Assembly: GCA_017513245.1 (NCBI GenBank)
Contig: JAFXGK010000025.1
Location: 1-64,000, forward strand
Origin: Clostridia bacterium
GTDB taxonomy: Bacteria > Bacillota > Clostridia > Oscillospirales > Acutalibacteraceae
Direction of reading: 5' to 3'
DNA length: 64,000 nt
The position numbers and the translations under genes are program-made. Under the pieces are notes generated by a model that was not told the DNA's origin, did no database searches, and saw only the letters and a list, made by a program, of their open reading frames with translations. The stretch's first letter is position 1; the number at the start of each line of letters is the position of its first letter. Positions 44,909 through 53,275 of this stretch are shown one piece after another.

Positions 44909-45320
44909 ATTTTTTTCTAAACACAATAAACTTACTGAGCACCCAGTTAATAATAATTACTCCAACTGAAAGGATAACCTTGGCAATAAGCACTCCGGTC
45001 TCATCGGCTTTAATAATGTCTTCCGTAAGCCATAAGCCTGCCGTTTCGAAAAGGAAAGAAAAAATTCGTGAGGCAATAAAACTTATAATCTCTTTAAAGA
45101 CGAGTGACAGTTTCCAACTTCTGCTTTTGAAAACATAAATTTTGTTTGTTGCGTATGCAAACGCTACTGCAAAAATAAAAGCAATGGTGTTTGCGGCGAT
45201 AACCGAAAAAGAAAGTTTTAGCGACAGCCAAAAGAATACGTAGTTGACGACGGTGGTAAGTCCGCCAAAAACAATATAAAGGCCTGTCTCGCCCTTTACA
45301 AAATCTAAAATTCTTTTCAC
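44907..45320 (-). CDS. GtrA family membrane protein
   Basis: 137 residues from the GTG at 45320, which follows GGGAGG by nine bases. Four predicted membrane helices and the GtrA pattern (YIVFGGLTTVVNYVFFWL ... FAVAFAYATNKIYVF ... WVLSKFIVFRKK). GtrA-like proteins are thought to move undecaprenyl-phosphate-linked sugars across the membrane. The open frame runs to 45569 over purC, but length and site place the start here. It has its own promoter downstream of the purC terminator. Confidence 0.87.
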   Translation of the reverse strand: MKRILDFVKGETGLYIVFGGLTTVVNYVFFWLSLKLSFSVIAANTIAFIFAVAFAYATNKIYVFKSRSWKLSLVFKEIISFIASRIFSFLFETAGLWLTEDIIKADETGVLIAKVILSVGVIIINWVLSKFIVFRKK

Positions 45321-45347
45321 TTCGGCAGGCCTCCCTCTTATAACAAT

Positions 45348-45376
45348 AGTATACCACCGTTCAATCGCGGTGTAAA
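45348..45376 (-). promoter_or_regulatory. Promoter of gtrA
   Basis: TTTACA (complement of 45371-45376), 17-base spacer, TATACT (complement of 45348-45353). Confidence 0.65.
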
Positions 45377-45384
45377 GAAACAAA

Positions 45385-45416
45385 AAAAGACTCGGTTTAG
45401 TGTAACCGAGTCTTTT
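45385..45416 (-). terminator. Terminator after purC
   Basis: 13-bp stem (45385-45397 with 45404-45416), core GACTCGGTT, followed by U residues on the minus strand. Confidence 0.9.
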
Positions 45417-45420
45417 AAAT

Positions 45421-46104
45421 TTATCTATTGAGGATAAGCTTTGTAAGTTCAACGGGCTCAACGATCTTATCGCCCTTATAAACGCGCATATTACCCGAAG
45501 CGATTTCGTCGATAAGGATAACCTCGCCGTTATTGTAACCGAACTCAAACTTAATATCCCAAAGGTCAAGACCGATGGACTTTAAGTCGTCGGCAACAAT
45601 CTTGGTGATCTTTAAGGTCTGTTCCTTCATGCTCTCGAACATTTCGGGAGTCATAACACCGAGAGCTGCAAGACCCTCACCGGTTACGAGCGGATCACCC
45701 TTTTCATCGTTTTTAAAAGTGCATTCAACATAGCCGCCGTCTAAAACAGTTCCATCGGCAATGTACTCACCGTAACGACGAACGAAACTTCCGGTAGCAA
45801 CCAAACGGCAGATAACCTCAAGGCCGTGACCAAATACTGTTGCAGGAAGAACCTCCATTGTTGCGTTATCAAGATCAGCAGATACATAGTGGGTCTTGAT
45901 GCCGGCAGCCTTTAAAAGTTCAAAATAATGGATAGAGGTTTCAAGGTTTGCCTTGCCGATACCTTCGATGGTAAGGCCGACAGAGTTCTCACCGGGATCA
46001 AAAACGCCGTCCTTGCCGGTGCAATCGTCCTTGAACTTAAGCATTACATTGCCGTTTTCAAGACTGTATACGTCCTTTGTTTTTCCTTCATAAACCTTTT
46101 TCAT
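45421..46104 (-). CDS. purC: Phosphoribosylaminoimidazole-succinocarboxamide synthase
   Basis: 227 residues starting [18 protein letters not shown] synthetase motifs: [18 protein letters not shown] and the C-terminal [11 protein letters not shown] region matching the family DE(V/I)..PDSSR site, with ATP-binding KFKDD. It joins aspartate to CAIR in purine synthesis. The ATG 46104 has GGAG upstream; 46113 is less likely. It is alone here, with its own terminator, not in a pur operon. The C-terminal SGNMR deviates slightly from the usual PDSSR. Confidence 0.93.
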   Translation of the reverse strand: MKKVYEGKTKDVYSLENGNVMLKFKDDCTGKDGVFDPGENSVGLTIEGIGKANLETSIHYFELLKAAGIKTHYVSADLDNATMEVLPATVFGHGLEVICRLVATGSFVRRYGEYIADGTVLDGGYVECTFKNDEKGDPLVTGEGLAALGVMTPEMFESMKEQTLKITKIVADDLKSIGLDLWDIKFEFGYNNGEVILIDEIASGNMRVYKGDKIVEPVELTKLILNR

Positions 46105-46185
46105 ACAGCACATCTCCTCACGATGATTAAGACTTTTGGTCTTTTACCGGAATATTTTATCACACTTTTTTTTGATTGTATAGAG

Positions 46186-46222
46186 TTTTTTTGCAAAAAT
46201 ATTATTTTTTTTTGCAAAAAAA
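46186..46222. repeat. Two AT-rich TTTTTTGCAAAAA palindromes 21 bp apart
   Basis: Copies centred at 46193-46194 and 46214-46215 lie on the same helical face (21 bp) between the divergent purC and glycerol-1-phosphate dehydrogenase genes. They could bend DNA or bind a regulator. A weak purC promoter (TATACA-N17-TAAAAT) lies nearby on the minus strand. Confidence 0.5.
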
Positions 46223-46260
46223 TATAGTTCATTTTTACAAACATAAATATTGTAATCTGC

Positions 46261-46289
46261 TTGCACTTTATAGTTGCTGAGTGTATAAT
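46261..46289 (+). promoter_or_regulatory. Promoter of the glycerol-1-phosphate dehydrogenase gene
   Basis: TTGCAC 46261-46266, 17-base spacer, TATAAT 46284-46289. Confidence 0.75.
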
Positions 46290-46317
46290 TATTGTAGCAT
46301 GTTTTAGGAGGATGAAG

Positions 46318-47577
46318 ATGAGCAACGTTAAAGATTTATGCAAGGGAATTTTAGGATGCAATTGCGGCAAGGATCACCTATGTCCCATTGATTATATTGA
46401 AATTGGACACAATATTTTACCGAAAATAGACGAAATGTGCGCCAATTACAAAAAAATACATCTCGTAGCCGACAGCAATACGTTTAGAGTTTGCGGTGAA
46501 ACGGTTATGAACATTCTGGGCAAAAAGGTAAGATCGTATGTCGTTTTTGATACACCTGACTTTGTCCTTATTCCTAATGAAAAAGCTATTGAGAAAATTG
46601 AAAACTCAATGGTCGATGACACTGATATTATTGTCGGTGTCGGTTCGGGCGTAATAAACGACCTTTGCAAATACGTTAGTCATAAGAACGGACTCCCCTA
46701 TTATATAGTTGCTACCGCCCCCTCGATGGACGGATATGCTTCGGTTGGTTCTGCGCTGATATTAAACGGTATGAAAGTTACCTTGGGCGCCAATCCTCCT
46801 AAGGGTATTATTGCCGATACCGCCGTTTTAGCTAACGCACCCTTTCCTATGATTCAGGCAGGCTGGGGCGATATTATCGGTAAATATTCATGTCTCAACG
46901 ACTGGAAGTTGAGCGCGCTTATAAACGGTGAATACTTCTGTCAACGTGTTTATGACCTCACAATGGATACAACCGACCGCGTTCGCGAGCTTGCTGCACG
47001 CGTTAAAGACAGTGAAGAAACCGCCGTTGGCGAACTGATGGAAGCACTTGTAACCGTAGGTATTGCGATGAGCTACGTTGGCAACTCTCGACCCGCATCG
47101 GGCAGCGAGCATCATCTTTCTCATTTCTTCGAAATCACCGGAATTTTAGACGGTAAAGAGTATTTCCCCCATGGAATTGACGTTATCTACTCCGCTGTTG
47201 CAACAGCCGCACTTCGCGAGAAAATTGCCAACGGCGAACCACACGAGTTTATTTTTGACCGTACCGAATGGGAGAAAAACATAAACGATATTTACACCTC
47301 CTCTGCCGATGAGGTAATTGCTCTTCAGGATAAGATGGGTTGGTACACCGATGCCGACCGTGACTCCGTTTTCGATAATTTAGCCGAAATCAAAAAAGTA
47401 TTAAAAGAGGCTCCCACCGAGCAGGAAATGCTTTCACTTCTTAGGGAAATCGGACTTGATTATAAGGAGTTTGTTGAGTTGTACGGTGCGGAAAAGATTG
47501 ATAATTCTCTTCTCTTTGCCAAAGACCTTAAGGACCGTTACTCTGTTCTGTGGCTAAACTACAAATATTTTAAATAA
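46318..47577 (+). CDS. sn-Glycerol-1-phosphate dehydrogenase family protein
   Basis: 419 residues. The iron-containing alcohol dehydrogenase-like fold of G1PDH (EgsA/AraM): NAD loop VGVGSGVINDLCKYVS, APSMDGYASVGSA, and metal ligands in GDIIGKYSCLNDW, SGSEHHLSH and FPHGIDVIY. It reduces dihydroxyacetone phosphate to sn-glycerol-1-phosphate. In archaea this makes the lipid backbone; in B. subtilis AraM supplies G1P for heptaprenylglycerol-type lipids. AGGAGG sits six bases before the ATG at 46318. trmO follows by 12 bases. Its physiological role here is unclear. Confidence 0.88.
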   Translation: MSNVKDLCKGILGCNCGKDHLCPIDYIEIGHNILPKIDEMCANYKKIHLVADSNTFRVCGETVMNILGKKVRSYVVFDTPDFVLIPNEKAIEKIENSMVDDTDIIVGVGSGVINDLCKYVSHKNGLPYYIVATAPSMDGYASVGSALILNGMKVTLGANPPKGIIADTAVLANAPFPMIQAGWGDIIGKYSCLNDWKLSALINGEYFCQRVYDLTMDTTDRVRELAARVKDSEETAVGELMEALVTVGIAMSYVGNSRPASGSEHHLSHFFEITGILDGKEYFPHGIDVIYSAVATAALREKIANGEPHEFIFDRTEWEKNINDIYTSSADEVIALQDKMGWYTDADRDSVFDNLAEIKKVLKEAPTEQEMLSLLREIGLDYKEFVELYGAEKIDNSLLFAKDLKDRYSVLWLNYKYFK

Positions 47578-47589
47578 AGTGTTGCTGAA

Positions 47590-48267
47590 ATGGAAATAAA
47601 ACCAATTGCTTTTATTAAAACTGATTTTTCCACAAAATTCGGTATTCCGCGCCAAAGCGGGCTGATTGACGATCTTGAATCGAGAATCATTTTTGCACCT
47701 GAATACCGCGATTTAAACTCACTTCGCGGAATTGAAGACTTTTCGCATTTATGGCTTATTTGGCATTTTTCGGAGGCCGAAGGCGCCGATTGGTCACCAA
47801 CCGTGCGGCCACCGCGCCTTGGCGGAAACGAACGAATGGGTGTTTTTGCGACTCGCTCGCCCTATAGACCAAACAGACTTGGTCTTTCGTCGGTTAAACT
47901 TATCCGCGTTGAGAATGATACGGTCGACGGCCCGGTGCTGATCGTCGGCGGCGCAGACCTTTTGGACGATACGCCGATATTTGATATCAAGCCCTATCTG
48001 CCGATAACCGATATTCACACCGACGCAGTCGGTGGCTTTTCGGACCAAAAAGCCGACTATGCACTCAGTGTTTCTTTTCCTCAAGAGTTATCTGATCTTA
48101 TTCCTGCAAAAAAACTTAAACCGCTTATCGAAATCCTTAAAAGCGACCCCAGGCCCGCCTATCACAACGACCCTACACGGGTTTACGGTTTTCCTTTTGC
48201 AGGCTTTGAAATCAAGTTTTCGGTCAGCGAACAGCACTTAACGGTTCTTGATGTAAAGAAAATATAG
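47590..48267 (+). CDS. trmO: tRNA t6A37 methyltransferase TrmO
   Basis: 225 residues. TrmO/YaeB (UPF0066) motifs: GRIIFAPEY-like start, GIEDFSHLWLIWHF, GVFATRSPYRPNRLGLS with SAM-binding residues, DIKPYLP, and C-terminal DPRPAYHNDPTRVYGF. It methylates N6-threonylcarbamoyladenosine at position 37 of tRNA-Thr. No clear ribosome binding site precedes the ATG, which lies 12 bases after the dehydrogenase stop, so coupling is likely. Confidence 0.92.
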   Translation: MEIKPIAFIKTDFSTKFGIPRQSGLIDDLESRIIFAPEYRDLNSLRGIEDFSHLWLIWHFSEAEGADWSPTVRPPRLGGNERMGVFATRSPYRPNRLGLSSVKLIRVENDTVDGPVLIVGGADLLDDTPIFDIKPYLPITDIHTDAVGGFSDQKADYALSVSFPQELSDLIPAKKLKPLIEILKSDPRPAYHNDPTRVYGFPFAGFEIKFSVSEQHLTVLDVKKI

Positions 48268-48351
48268 TTTTTTCTCTATCTTTTCGATAGACAACGGAAG
48301 AAATTTATGGTATTATAATTAAAATCTTGTATGAAAGTGAGATTAGTACAT

Positions 48352-49614
48352 ATGGCTATTGCAGTATCTAAGGGTTATGAGCTTGCCCGTGAACAGTATG
48401 CAAAGTTAGGTGTTGACACCGACGCTGCTATTGAAAAGCTTAAGAACATCCCCGTTTCCCTCCATTGCTGGCAGGGTGACGACGTTATCGGTTTTGACCA
48501 TGACGGTCCTCTTACCGGCGGTATTCAGACAACCGGTAACTACCCCGGCAAGGCAACCACACCCGAGCAGCTTCTTGCTGATATGGATAAGGTTCTTTCC
48601 CTTTGCCCCGGTGCCAAGAAATTAAACGTTCACGCTTGCTATGCTATTTTCGAGGATGGCGAGTATGCCGACCGCGATAAGCTTGAACCCAAGCACTTTA
48701 AAAAGTGGGTCGAGTTTGCCAAAGAGAGAAATATGGGTATAGACTTCAACCCCACCTTCTTCTCTCATCCGAAGGTAAAGGACGGTCTTACTCTTTCCAG
48801 CCCTGATAAGGCAACCCGTGATTTCTGGATTGAGCACGGTAAGGCTTGCGTTCGCATCTCGCAGTACTTTGCTGAGGAGACCGGTGTTCCCTGCGTTATG
48901 AATATCTGGACCGGTGACGGTTATAAAGATATTCCTGCCGACCGTATGGGTCCGCGTATGCGCTATAAGGAGTCTATCGAGGCTATCCTTTCCGAGCCCT
49001 TCGATAAAAATCTCGTTAAGCCCTGCGTTGAATCTAAGGTTTTCGGTATCGGTGTTGAATCGTTTACCGCCGGCTCTGCCGAATTCACGCTTACCTTCGC
49101 CGCTACACACGACGGTTGCTTACCGCTTATGGATAACGGCCACTATCATCCCACAGAGGTTGTTTCGGATAAGATTCCCGCTTTACTTTGCTTCTTCCCC
49201 GAAATTGCTTTACACATCACACGTGGCGTACGCTGGGATTCCGACCATGTCCTTCTCTTTGATGATGAAACCAAGGAGATGGCAAAGGAAATAGTTCGTT
49301 GCGATGCACTTGACCGTGTATATATGGCTCTCGACTATTTCGATGCCAGCATCAACCGTATCTCTGCATGGACCGTAGGCTTCCGCAGCTGGCAGAAGGC
49401 TCTTCTCTCCGCTCTCTGCACACCCAATGCTATGCTTAAAAAGCTTCAGGACGAAAATCGTCTTACCGAGCTTATGGTTATGCAGGAAGAGATCAAAACT
49501 ATGCCCTTCGGCGAAATTTGGAACCATTACTGTGAGGTTTGCGGTGTTACCGCAGGTCCTGAGTGGTTTGATGAAATCCGCAAATATGAGGACGAAGTTT
49601 TAAGCAAGAGATAA
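48352..49614 (+). CDS. rhaA: L-rhamnose isomerase
   Basis: 420 residues, matching E. coli RhaA (419). Family segments: SLHCWQGDDV near the start, NYPGKA, LNVHACYA, IDFNPTFFSHP, and NGHYHPTEVVSDKI with Asp/His metal ligands. It isomerises L-rhamnose to L-rhamnulose using Mn2+. ATG 48352 is preferred to 48331 on family length; GTGAG is upstream. A TATAAT (48314-48319) without a good -35 lies before it, which could suit activator-dependent expression. No rhaB, rhaD or transporter is adjacent. Confidence 0.95.
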   Translation: MAIAVSKGYELAREQYAKLGVDTDAAIEKLKNIPVSLHCWQGDDVIGFDHDGPLTGGIQTTGNYPGKATTPEQLLADMDKVLSLCPGAKKLNVHACYAIFEDGEYADRDKLEPKHFKKWVEFAKERNMGIDFNPTFFSHPKVKDGLTLSSPDKATRDFWIEHGKACVRISQYFAEETGVPCVMNIWTGDGYKDIPADRMGPRMRYKESIEAILSEPFDKNLVKPCVESKVFGIGVESFTAGSAEFTLTFAATHDGCLPLMDNGHYHPTEVVSDKIPALLCFFPEIALHITRGVRWDSDHVLLFDDETKEMAKEIVRCDALDRVYMALDYFDASINRISAWTVGFRSWQKALLSALCTPNAMLKKLQDENRLTELMVMQEEIKTMPFGEIWNHYCEVCGVTAGPEWFDEIRKYEDEVLSKR

Positions 49615-49626
49615 TCACTTTTTATT

Positions 49627-49652
49627 ACCGCCGAGGCATTCGCTTCGGCGGT
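49627..49652 (+). terminator. Terminator after rhaA
   Basis: ACCGCCGA pairs with TCGGCGGT (49627-49634 with 49645-49652), followed by TTTAATTTATTTT. Confidence 0.85.
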
Positions 49653-49675
49653 TTTAATTTATTTTATAAAAAGGC

Positions 49676-49715
49676 TTGACTTTAGCGTGCTAATGTGGTA
49701 AAATGCTAACACATT
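49676..49715 (+). promoter_or_regulatory. Promoter and possible operator of the amino-acid ABC importer
   Basis: TTGACT 49676-49681, 17-base spacer, TAAAAT 49699-49704. AATGTG (49692-49697) and CACATT (49710-49715) form an inverted repeat around the -10, and TGCTAA is repeated at 49688 and 49704, which may be a repressor site. Confidence 0.7.
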
Positions 49716-49734
49716 GAAAAGGAGTTGTTCTAAA

Positions 49735-50556
49735 ATGAAAAAATTATTAGCACTTTTAACAGCAATGCTTCTTATTATGACAGTGTTTGCAGGTTGCGGC
49801 GGTGCCGACACCAGCAGCGATAAGAGCGATGCTGCAGCAAGCGACCTTGAGTACATCAAGGATAAGGGCACCTTAATCGTTGGTATCACCGATTACGAGC
49901 CCATGGATTTCCAGGTTGACGGTAAGTGGACCGGTTTTGACGCCGAACTCGCTCAGTTGGTTGGCGAAAAGCTTGGTGTTGAGGTTAAGTTCCAGCTTAT
50001 TAACTGGAAGATAAAGGAAACCGAGCTTGCCGGTAAGACCATTGACTGCATCTGGAACGGCCTGACTTGGGATGAAGAGCGTGCAGAAAACATGAGCCTT
50101 ACCGATTGGTACTTAAAGAATAAGCAGGCCGTTGTTATCAACTCTGATAACAAAACAAAGTTTGACTCTGCCGAGGAACTCAACAAAGCAACCATCGTTG
50201 CCGAAGGCGGCTCTGCAGGCGAAAGCTACATTGCAGCAAACTTTGCTAAGGCCACATACGTAGATAAGGACGATCAGATCGGTGCTCTTTCCGAACTTCT
50301 CGGCAAAACCGCCGATGCTGCCGTAATCGACTACATTATGGCTAACTACCTCATCAACAAGGAAGGCAGCAGCTACTCCTCCCTTATGATCGTTGATGAT
50401 GTTGTTGAAACCGCTGAAGAGTATTACTCGGTTGCATTCCGCAAGGGCAGTGACGTTACCGCTGAGGTTAACAAGATCCTCAAGGAACTCAAGGATGACG
50501 GCACCTTAAACACCCTCGCAACTAAGTACGGCCTCCAGGACGCACTCGTTGACTAA
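49735..50556 (+). CDS. Amino-acid ABC transporter substrate-binding lipoprotein
   Basis: 273 residues. A lipoprotein signal ends in the lipobox FAGC (Cys about 21). The mature part is a type II periplasmic binding fold of family 3: GTLIVGITDYEPMDFQ, GKWTGFDAELA and GKTIDCIWNGLTWDEER match polar amino-acid binders. GGAG sits before the ATG at 49735; the frame is open upstream. It is first in a three-gene importer operon. The ligand (polar amino acid, perhaps cystine or glutamine) cannot be fixed. Confidence 0.93.
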   Translation: MKKLLALLTAMLLIMTVFAGCGGADTSSDKSDAAASDLEYIKDKGTLIVGITDYEPMDFQVDGKWTGFDAELAQLVGEKLGVEVKFQLINWKIKETELAGKTIDCIWNGLTWDEERAENMSLTDWYLKNKQAVVINSDNKTKFDSAEELNKATIVAEGGSAGESYIAANFAKATYVDKDDQIGALSELLGKTADAAVIDYIMANYLINKEGSSYSSLMIVDDVVETAEEYYSVAFRKGSDVTAEVNKILKELKDDGTLNTLATKYGLQDALVD

Positions 50557-50574
50557 TTAATTTTTAAAACTTTA

Positions 50575-50604
50575 AGCGGCAGCCGCTTTAAAACGGTTGC
50601 CGCT
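50575..50604 (+). other. Intergenic hairpin between binding protein and permease genes
   Basis: 11-bp stem AGCGGCAGCCG/CGGTTGCCGCT (50575-50585 with 50594-50604, one G-U), without a U-run. Such stems often stabilise the binding-protein mRNA, giving it higher expression. Confidence 0.6.
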
Positions 50605-50640
50605 ATCTTCTGTAATTACACATTTTAAAGGAATTGCTTT

Positions 50641-51294
50641 ATGTATAGTTTTAGTGAAGTTTCACTCGTCCTGCTGGACGGCTTCCTTGTAACGCTTAAG
50701 TTATTTGCGCTTACACTATTGTTTGCCCTCCCGCTTGGACTTATTCTTTCTTTTGGATCCATGTCCAAATTTAAGCCGCTAAGCTACCTAACTAAACTGT
50801 TTATTTGGATAATTCGCGGAACGCCGCTTATGCTTCAAATTTTGGTTGTTTTCTTTGTTCCCGGTATGCTTTTTGATAACCCGATATTTGCTCAAAACCG
50901 CTTTTTGGCAGCACTTGTAACCTTTGTTATCAACTATGCCGCCTACTTTTCGGAGATATACCGCGGCGGTATTGAGGGTATTCCGCGCGGACAGTATGAA
51001 GCCGGTCAGGTGCTTGGCCTTACCAAAACACAAATATTCTTTAAGGTTGTCTTGATGCAGGTTGTAAAGCGCATCATTGCTCCCATGAGCAACGAGATTA
51101 TCACCCTTGTTAAGGACACTTCCCTCGTTCGCGTAATTTCTGTTATTGAAATTATAAAGGCTGCAGAAACCTTCCAGGCAAAGGGTATTATTTGGCCTTT
51201 GTTCTACACAGCTGTATTTTATCTTGCCTTCTGCGGCATACTTACACTTCTCTTCGGATACATCGAAAAGAAGTTAAGCTACTACAAGAACTAG
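50641..51294 (+). CDS. Amino-acid ABC transporter permease
   Basis: 217 residues with about five membrane helices and the EAA loop [21 protein letters not shown], plus RGTPLMLQ, as in the HisM/GlnP family. It forms the membrane channel, probably as a homodimer since only one permease gene is present. AAAGGAATTGCTTT precedes the ATG. Confidence 0.94.
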   Translation: MYSFSEVSLVLLDGFLVTLKLFALTLLFALPLGLILSFGSMSKFKPLSYLTKLFIWIIRGTPLMLQILVVFFVPGMLFDNPIFAQNRFLAALVTFVINYAAYFSEIYRGGIEGIPRGQYEAGQVLGLTKTQIFFKVVLMQVVKRIIAPMSNEIITLVKDTSLVRVISVIEIIKAAETFQAKGIIWPLFYTAVFYLAFCGILTLLFGYIEKKLSYYKN

Positions 51295-51304
51295 GAGGTG
51301 CGGT

Positions 51305-52057
51305 ATGGCTTTTTTAGAAATTTCCAATCTTACCAAATCCTTCGGTAAAACCGAAGTTTTAAAGGGCATCAATTTCAGTATTGAAAAAGGTGAAGTTGTA
51401 TCTATTATTGGCTCCTCCGGCAGCGGTAAAACTACCCTTCTTCGCTGCTTGAATTTCTTGGAAATCGCCAACGGCGGCACCATTACGATTGATGATAACT
51501 GCATTTTTGACGCCTCGCTCCACAAAAAACTAAGCGAAGCGCAAAAGAGAATCAACCGTCTGCACTTTGGTCTTGTTTTCCAGTCGTTTAATCTTTTCCC
51601 GCAGTACAACGTGCTTAAAAACGTTATGCTTGCTCCCACCCTGCTAAAAACCGGCAGTAAAGAGGATATTCGCGAAACTGCAGAACAGCTGCTTGAACGA
51701 GTAGGCTTAGGCGATAAGATGGATGCATATCCGTGCGAATTGTCGGGCGGTCAGCAGCAACGTGTTGCAATTGCGCGCGCGCTTGCAATGCATCCCGAAA
51801 TTCTCTGCTTTGATGAGCCCACAAGTGCACTTGACCCCTCGCTTACAGGTGAGGTTTTACGCGTAATACGCGACCTCAAGGATGACGGAAGAACCATGAT
51901 TGTCGTAACCCACGAAATGGATTTTGCCAAAAGCGTTTCTGATAAGGTCATTTTCATGGCTGACGGCGTAATTGAAGAAATGGGTACTCCCGAAGACGTA
52001 TTCGATAACCCACAATCCCCAAAAACAAAAGCATTCCTGAGTAATACTAAGTTTTAA
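51305..52057 (+). CDS. Amino-acid ABC transporter ATP-binding protein
   Basis: 250 residues. Walker [11 protein letters not shown]-loop [10 protein letters not shown], signature [15 protein letters not shown] and Walker [14 protein letters not shown]. It is of the PAAT (HisP/GlnQ) group. TAGGAGGTGCGGT carries the ribosome binding site and overlaps the permease stop region. Confidence 0.96.
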   Translation: MAFLEISNLTKSFGKTEVLKGINFSIEKGEVVSIIGSSGSGKTTLLRCLNFLEIANGGTITIDDNCIFDASLHKKLSEAQKRINRLHFGLVFQSFNLFPQYNVLKNVMLAPTLLKTGSKEDIRETAEQLLERVGLGDKMDAYPCELSGGQQQRVAIARALAMHPEILCFDEPTSALDPSLTGEVLRVIRDLKDDGRTMIVVTHEMDFAKSVSDKVIFMADGVIEEMGTPEDVFDNPQSPKTKAFLSNTKF

Positions 52058-52059
52058 AA

Positions 52060-52088
52060 AAACTCTCGGACAATTTGTCCGAGAGTTT
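52060..52088. terminator. Bidirectional terminator after the ABC importer
   Basis: 14-bp near-perfect palindrome AAACTCTCGGACAA (52060-52073 with 52075-52088), flanked by A and T runs; also ends the converging S26 peptidase gene. Confidence 0.9.
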
Positions 52089-52566
52089 ATTTTTTTCTAA
52101 ATATTTTTCTATAGATGCGGGCAAGACATACACGACTTTTAAGCAAAATCTTTTTGCGGATAAAATAAGAAAATCCGTTACACCAAAAGTGCTTATATAC
52201 ACGATAAGAAAGTTCATTCGTTGAATGAGATGCACCGTTTCGGGTAAAGGCTGTAACGACGCCTATGATATCGTCATGCTTAATTCCCCGCTCAATAAAA
52301 TCGCAATTATCACCACGAATTATATATTCGTCATCACAAACCTTTATAATTCGATGCAAAATATATTTCCCGTCGCCGCGGCAGTAAAAAGGCAGGTCAT
52401 ATTTTTTGAGTTTACCGCTAACCGGAGACAGCGTTACGGTATCGGTACCGTGATGCAACATCGGCAACATGCTGTTTCCCGTTACGGTAAAGGAAACCGA
52501 ACTACCCGATGCGAGCGATTCTTTAATTGTAGGTATCATCTCTTCAAGAGAAACCTTATTAGCCAT
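52087..52566 (-). CDS. S24/S26 family peptidase-like protein
   Basis: 159 residues. FTVTGNSMLPML has Ser32 of the signal-peptidase GxSM motif, and YILHRIIKV has His71 where SipW/ER-type signal peptidases use His instead of Lys; IIRGDN follows. No N-terminal membrane helix is seen; the C-terminal 35 residues are basic and aromatic. No helix-turn-helix, so it is not a LexA-like repressor. ATG 52566 (SD GGAG) overlaps the HprK-like gene by eight bases. Such peptidases with HprK-like partners are found near peptide-maturation genes, but no precursor is seen here. Confidence 0.75.
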   Translation of the reverse strand: MANKVSLEEMIPTIKESLASGSSVSFTVTGNSMLPMLHHGTDTVTLSPVSGKLKKYDLPFYCRGDGKYILHRIIKVCDDEYIIRGDNCDFIERGIKHDDIIGVVTAFTRNGASHSTNELSYRVYKHFWCNGFSYFIRKKILLKSRVCLARIYRKIFRKK

Positions 52567-53275
52567 TAAACTTTTCTCCACTCATAGTTTCATAGGAAAG
52601 ACGTGCTGCACTGATATCCATATTGCACTTCAGAGAATACACCTTAACAGAACTTAAAACCTCATCCAAAACGGTTAGCATTTTATCCATGTGTTCAAGC
52701 GACAGATTTCTAATCGTCTGCTCCATAACGGCAACGATAACGTCTTGGCTGTCCATGGGTGATATTTCGTTTTCGGGCGATTGGGTAATAAAGCATATAC
52801 CGCCAAGTCTAACACGGGTATTTTTGCTTATATCGTGCTTACCGCTAAAGGGAGTTCCATATACGTATGGCACGCCGTCAATAATACGGATTGCCGGCTT
52901 ATCGTCGTTAATTATATACGCGCGGTCACCAAAAAGCTTAAGCCACAGCGAGGTATGGGTGGATTTTCCCGTGCCGCACGGAGCAGAAAACAGATATGCT
53001 CTATCGTCCACCACAACGGCTGACGCATGCAAAAGCATACCGTTATAACCGGTAAGCGCGTTATAGAAATCACTTCCGTAAAGCATATATTCCCATTCGT
53101 TATTATTCATTTGCGGGTACTTATCGAGATAATACTTTACTCGCTTTTCATCAAGTGTGAAGACGAGGTCGGGTTTTAAAGCGTCGCTAACCTGATACGG
53201 CTTACCGCGTGAAAGCAGCATATCGCTCTTGCAATCCATATTAACGATGAGATCGGCAATTTTATAATTAGGCAT
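52559..53275 (-). CDS. HPr kinase/PEPCK-like P-loop protein
   Basis: 238 residues from the ATG at 53275 (SD GAGGTG). HASAVVVDDRAYLFSAP leads into a Walker A SAPCGTGKST at 97-106, then IINDDKPAIR (Walker B-like, 121-130) and GTPFSGK (140-146), the order in HprK and PEP carboxykinases. It lacks the HprK N-terminal domain and signature, so it is not HPr kinase itself. Proteins like this occur with PqqD and S26 peptidase partners. It is coupled to nadE upstream and the S26 gene downstream by eight-base overlaps. Confidence 0.78.
   Translation of the reverse strand: MPNYKIADLIVNMDCKSDMLLSRGKPYQVSDALKPDLVFTLDEKRVKYYLDKYPQMNNNEWEYMLYGSDFYNALTGYNGMLLHASAVVVDDRAYLFSAPCGTGKSTHTSLWLKLFGDRAYIINDDKPAIRIIDGVPYVYGTPFSGKHDISKNTRVRLGGICFITQSPENEISPMDSQDVIVAVMEQTIRNLSLEHMDKMLTVLDEVLSSVKVYSLKCNMDISAARLSYETMSGEKFNG

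Noticed and set aside
44907..45569. Extended 220-residue version of the GtrA gene
   Set aside because: The extension overlaps purC and its terminator and reads as non-protein-like; the GTG at 45320 has a ribosome binding site and gives the family length.
52087..52566. S24-family phage repressor
   Set aside because: No helix-turn-helix domain and no phage genes nearby; the catalytic pattern is of the signal-peptidase type.
52559..53275. True HPr kinase/phosphorylase (hprK)
   Set aside because: Too short, lacks the N-terminal domain and the HprK signature; only the P-loop core is similar.
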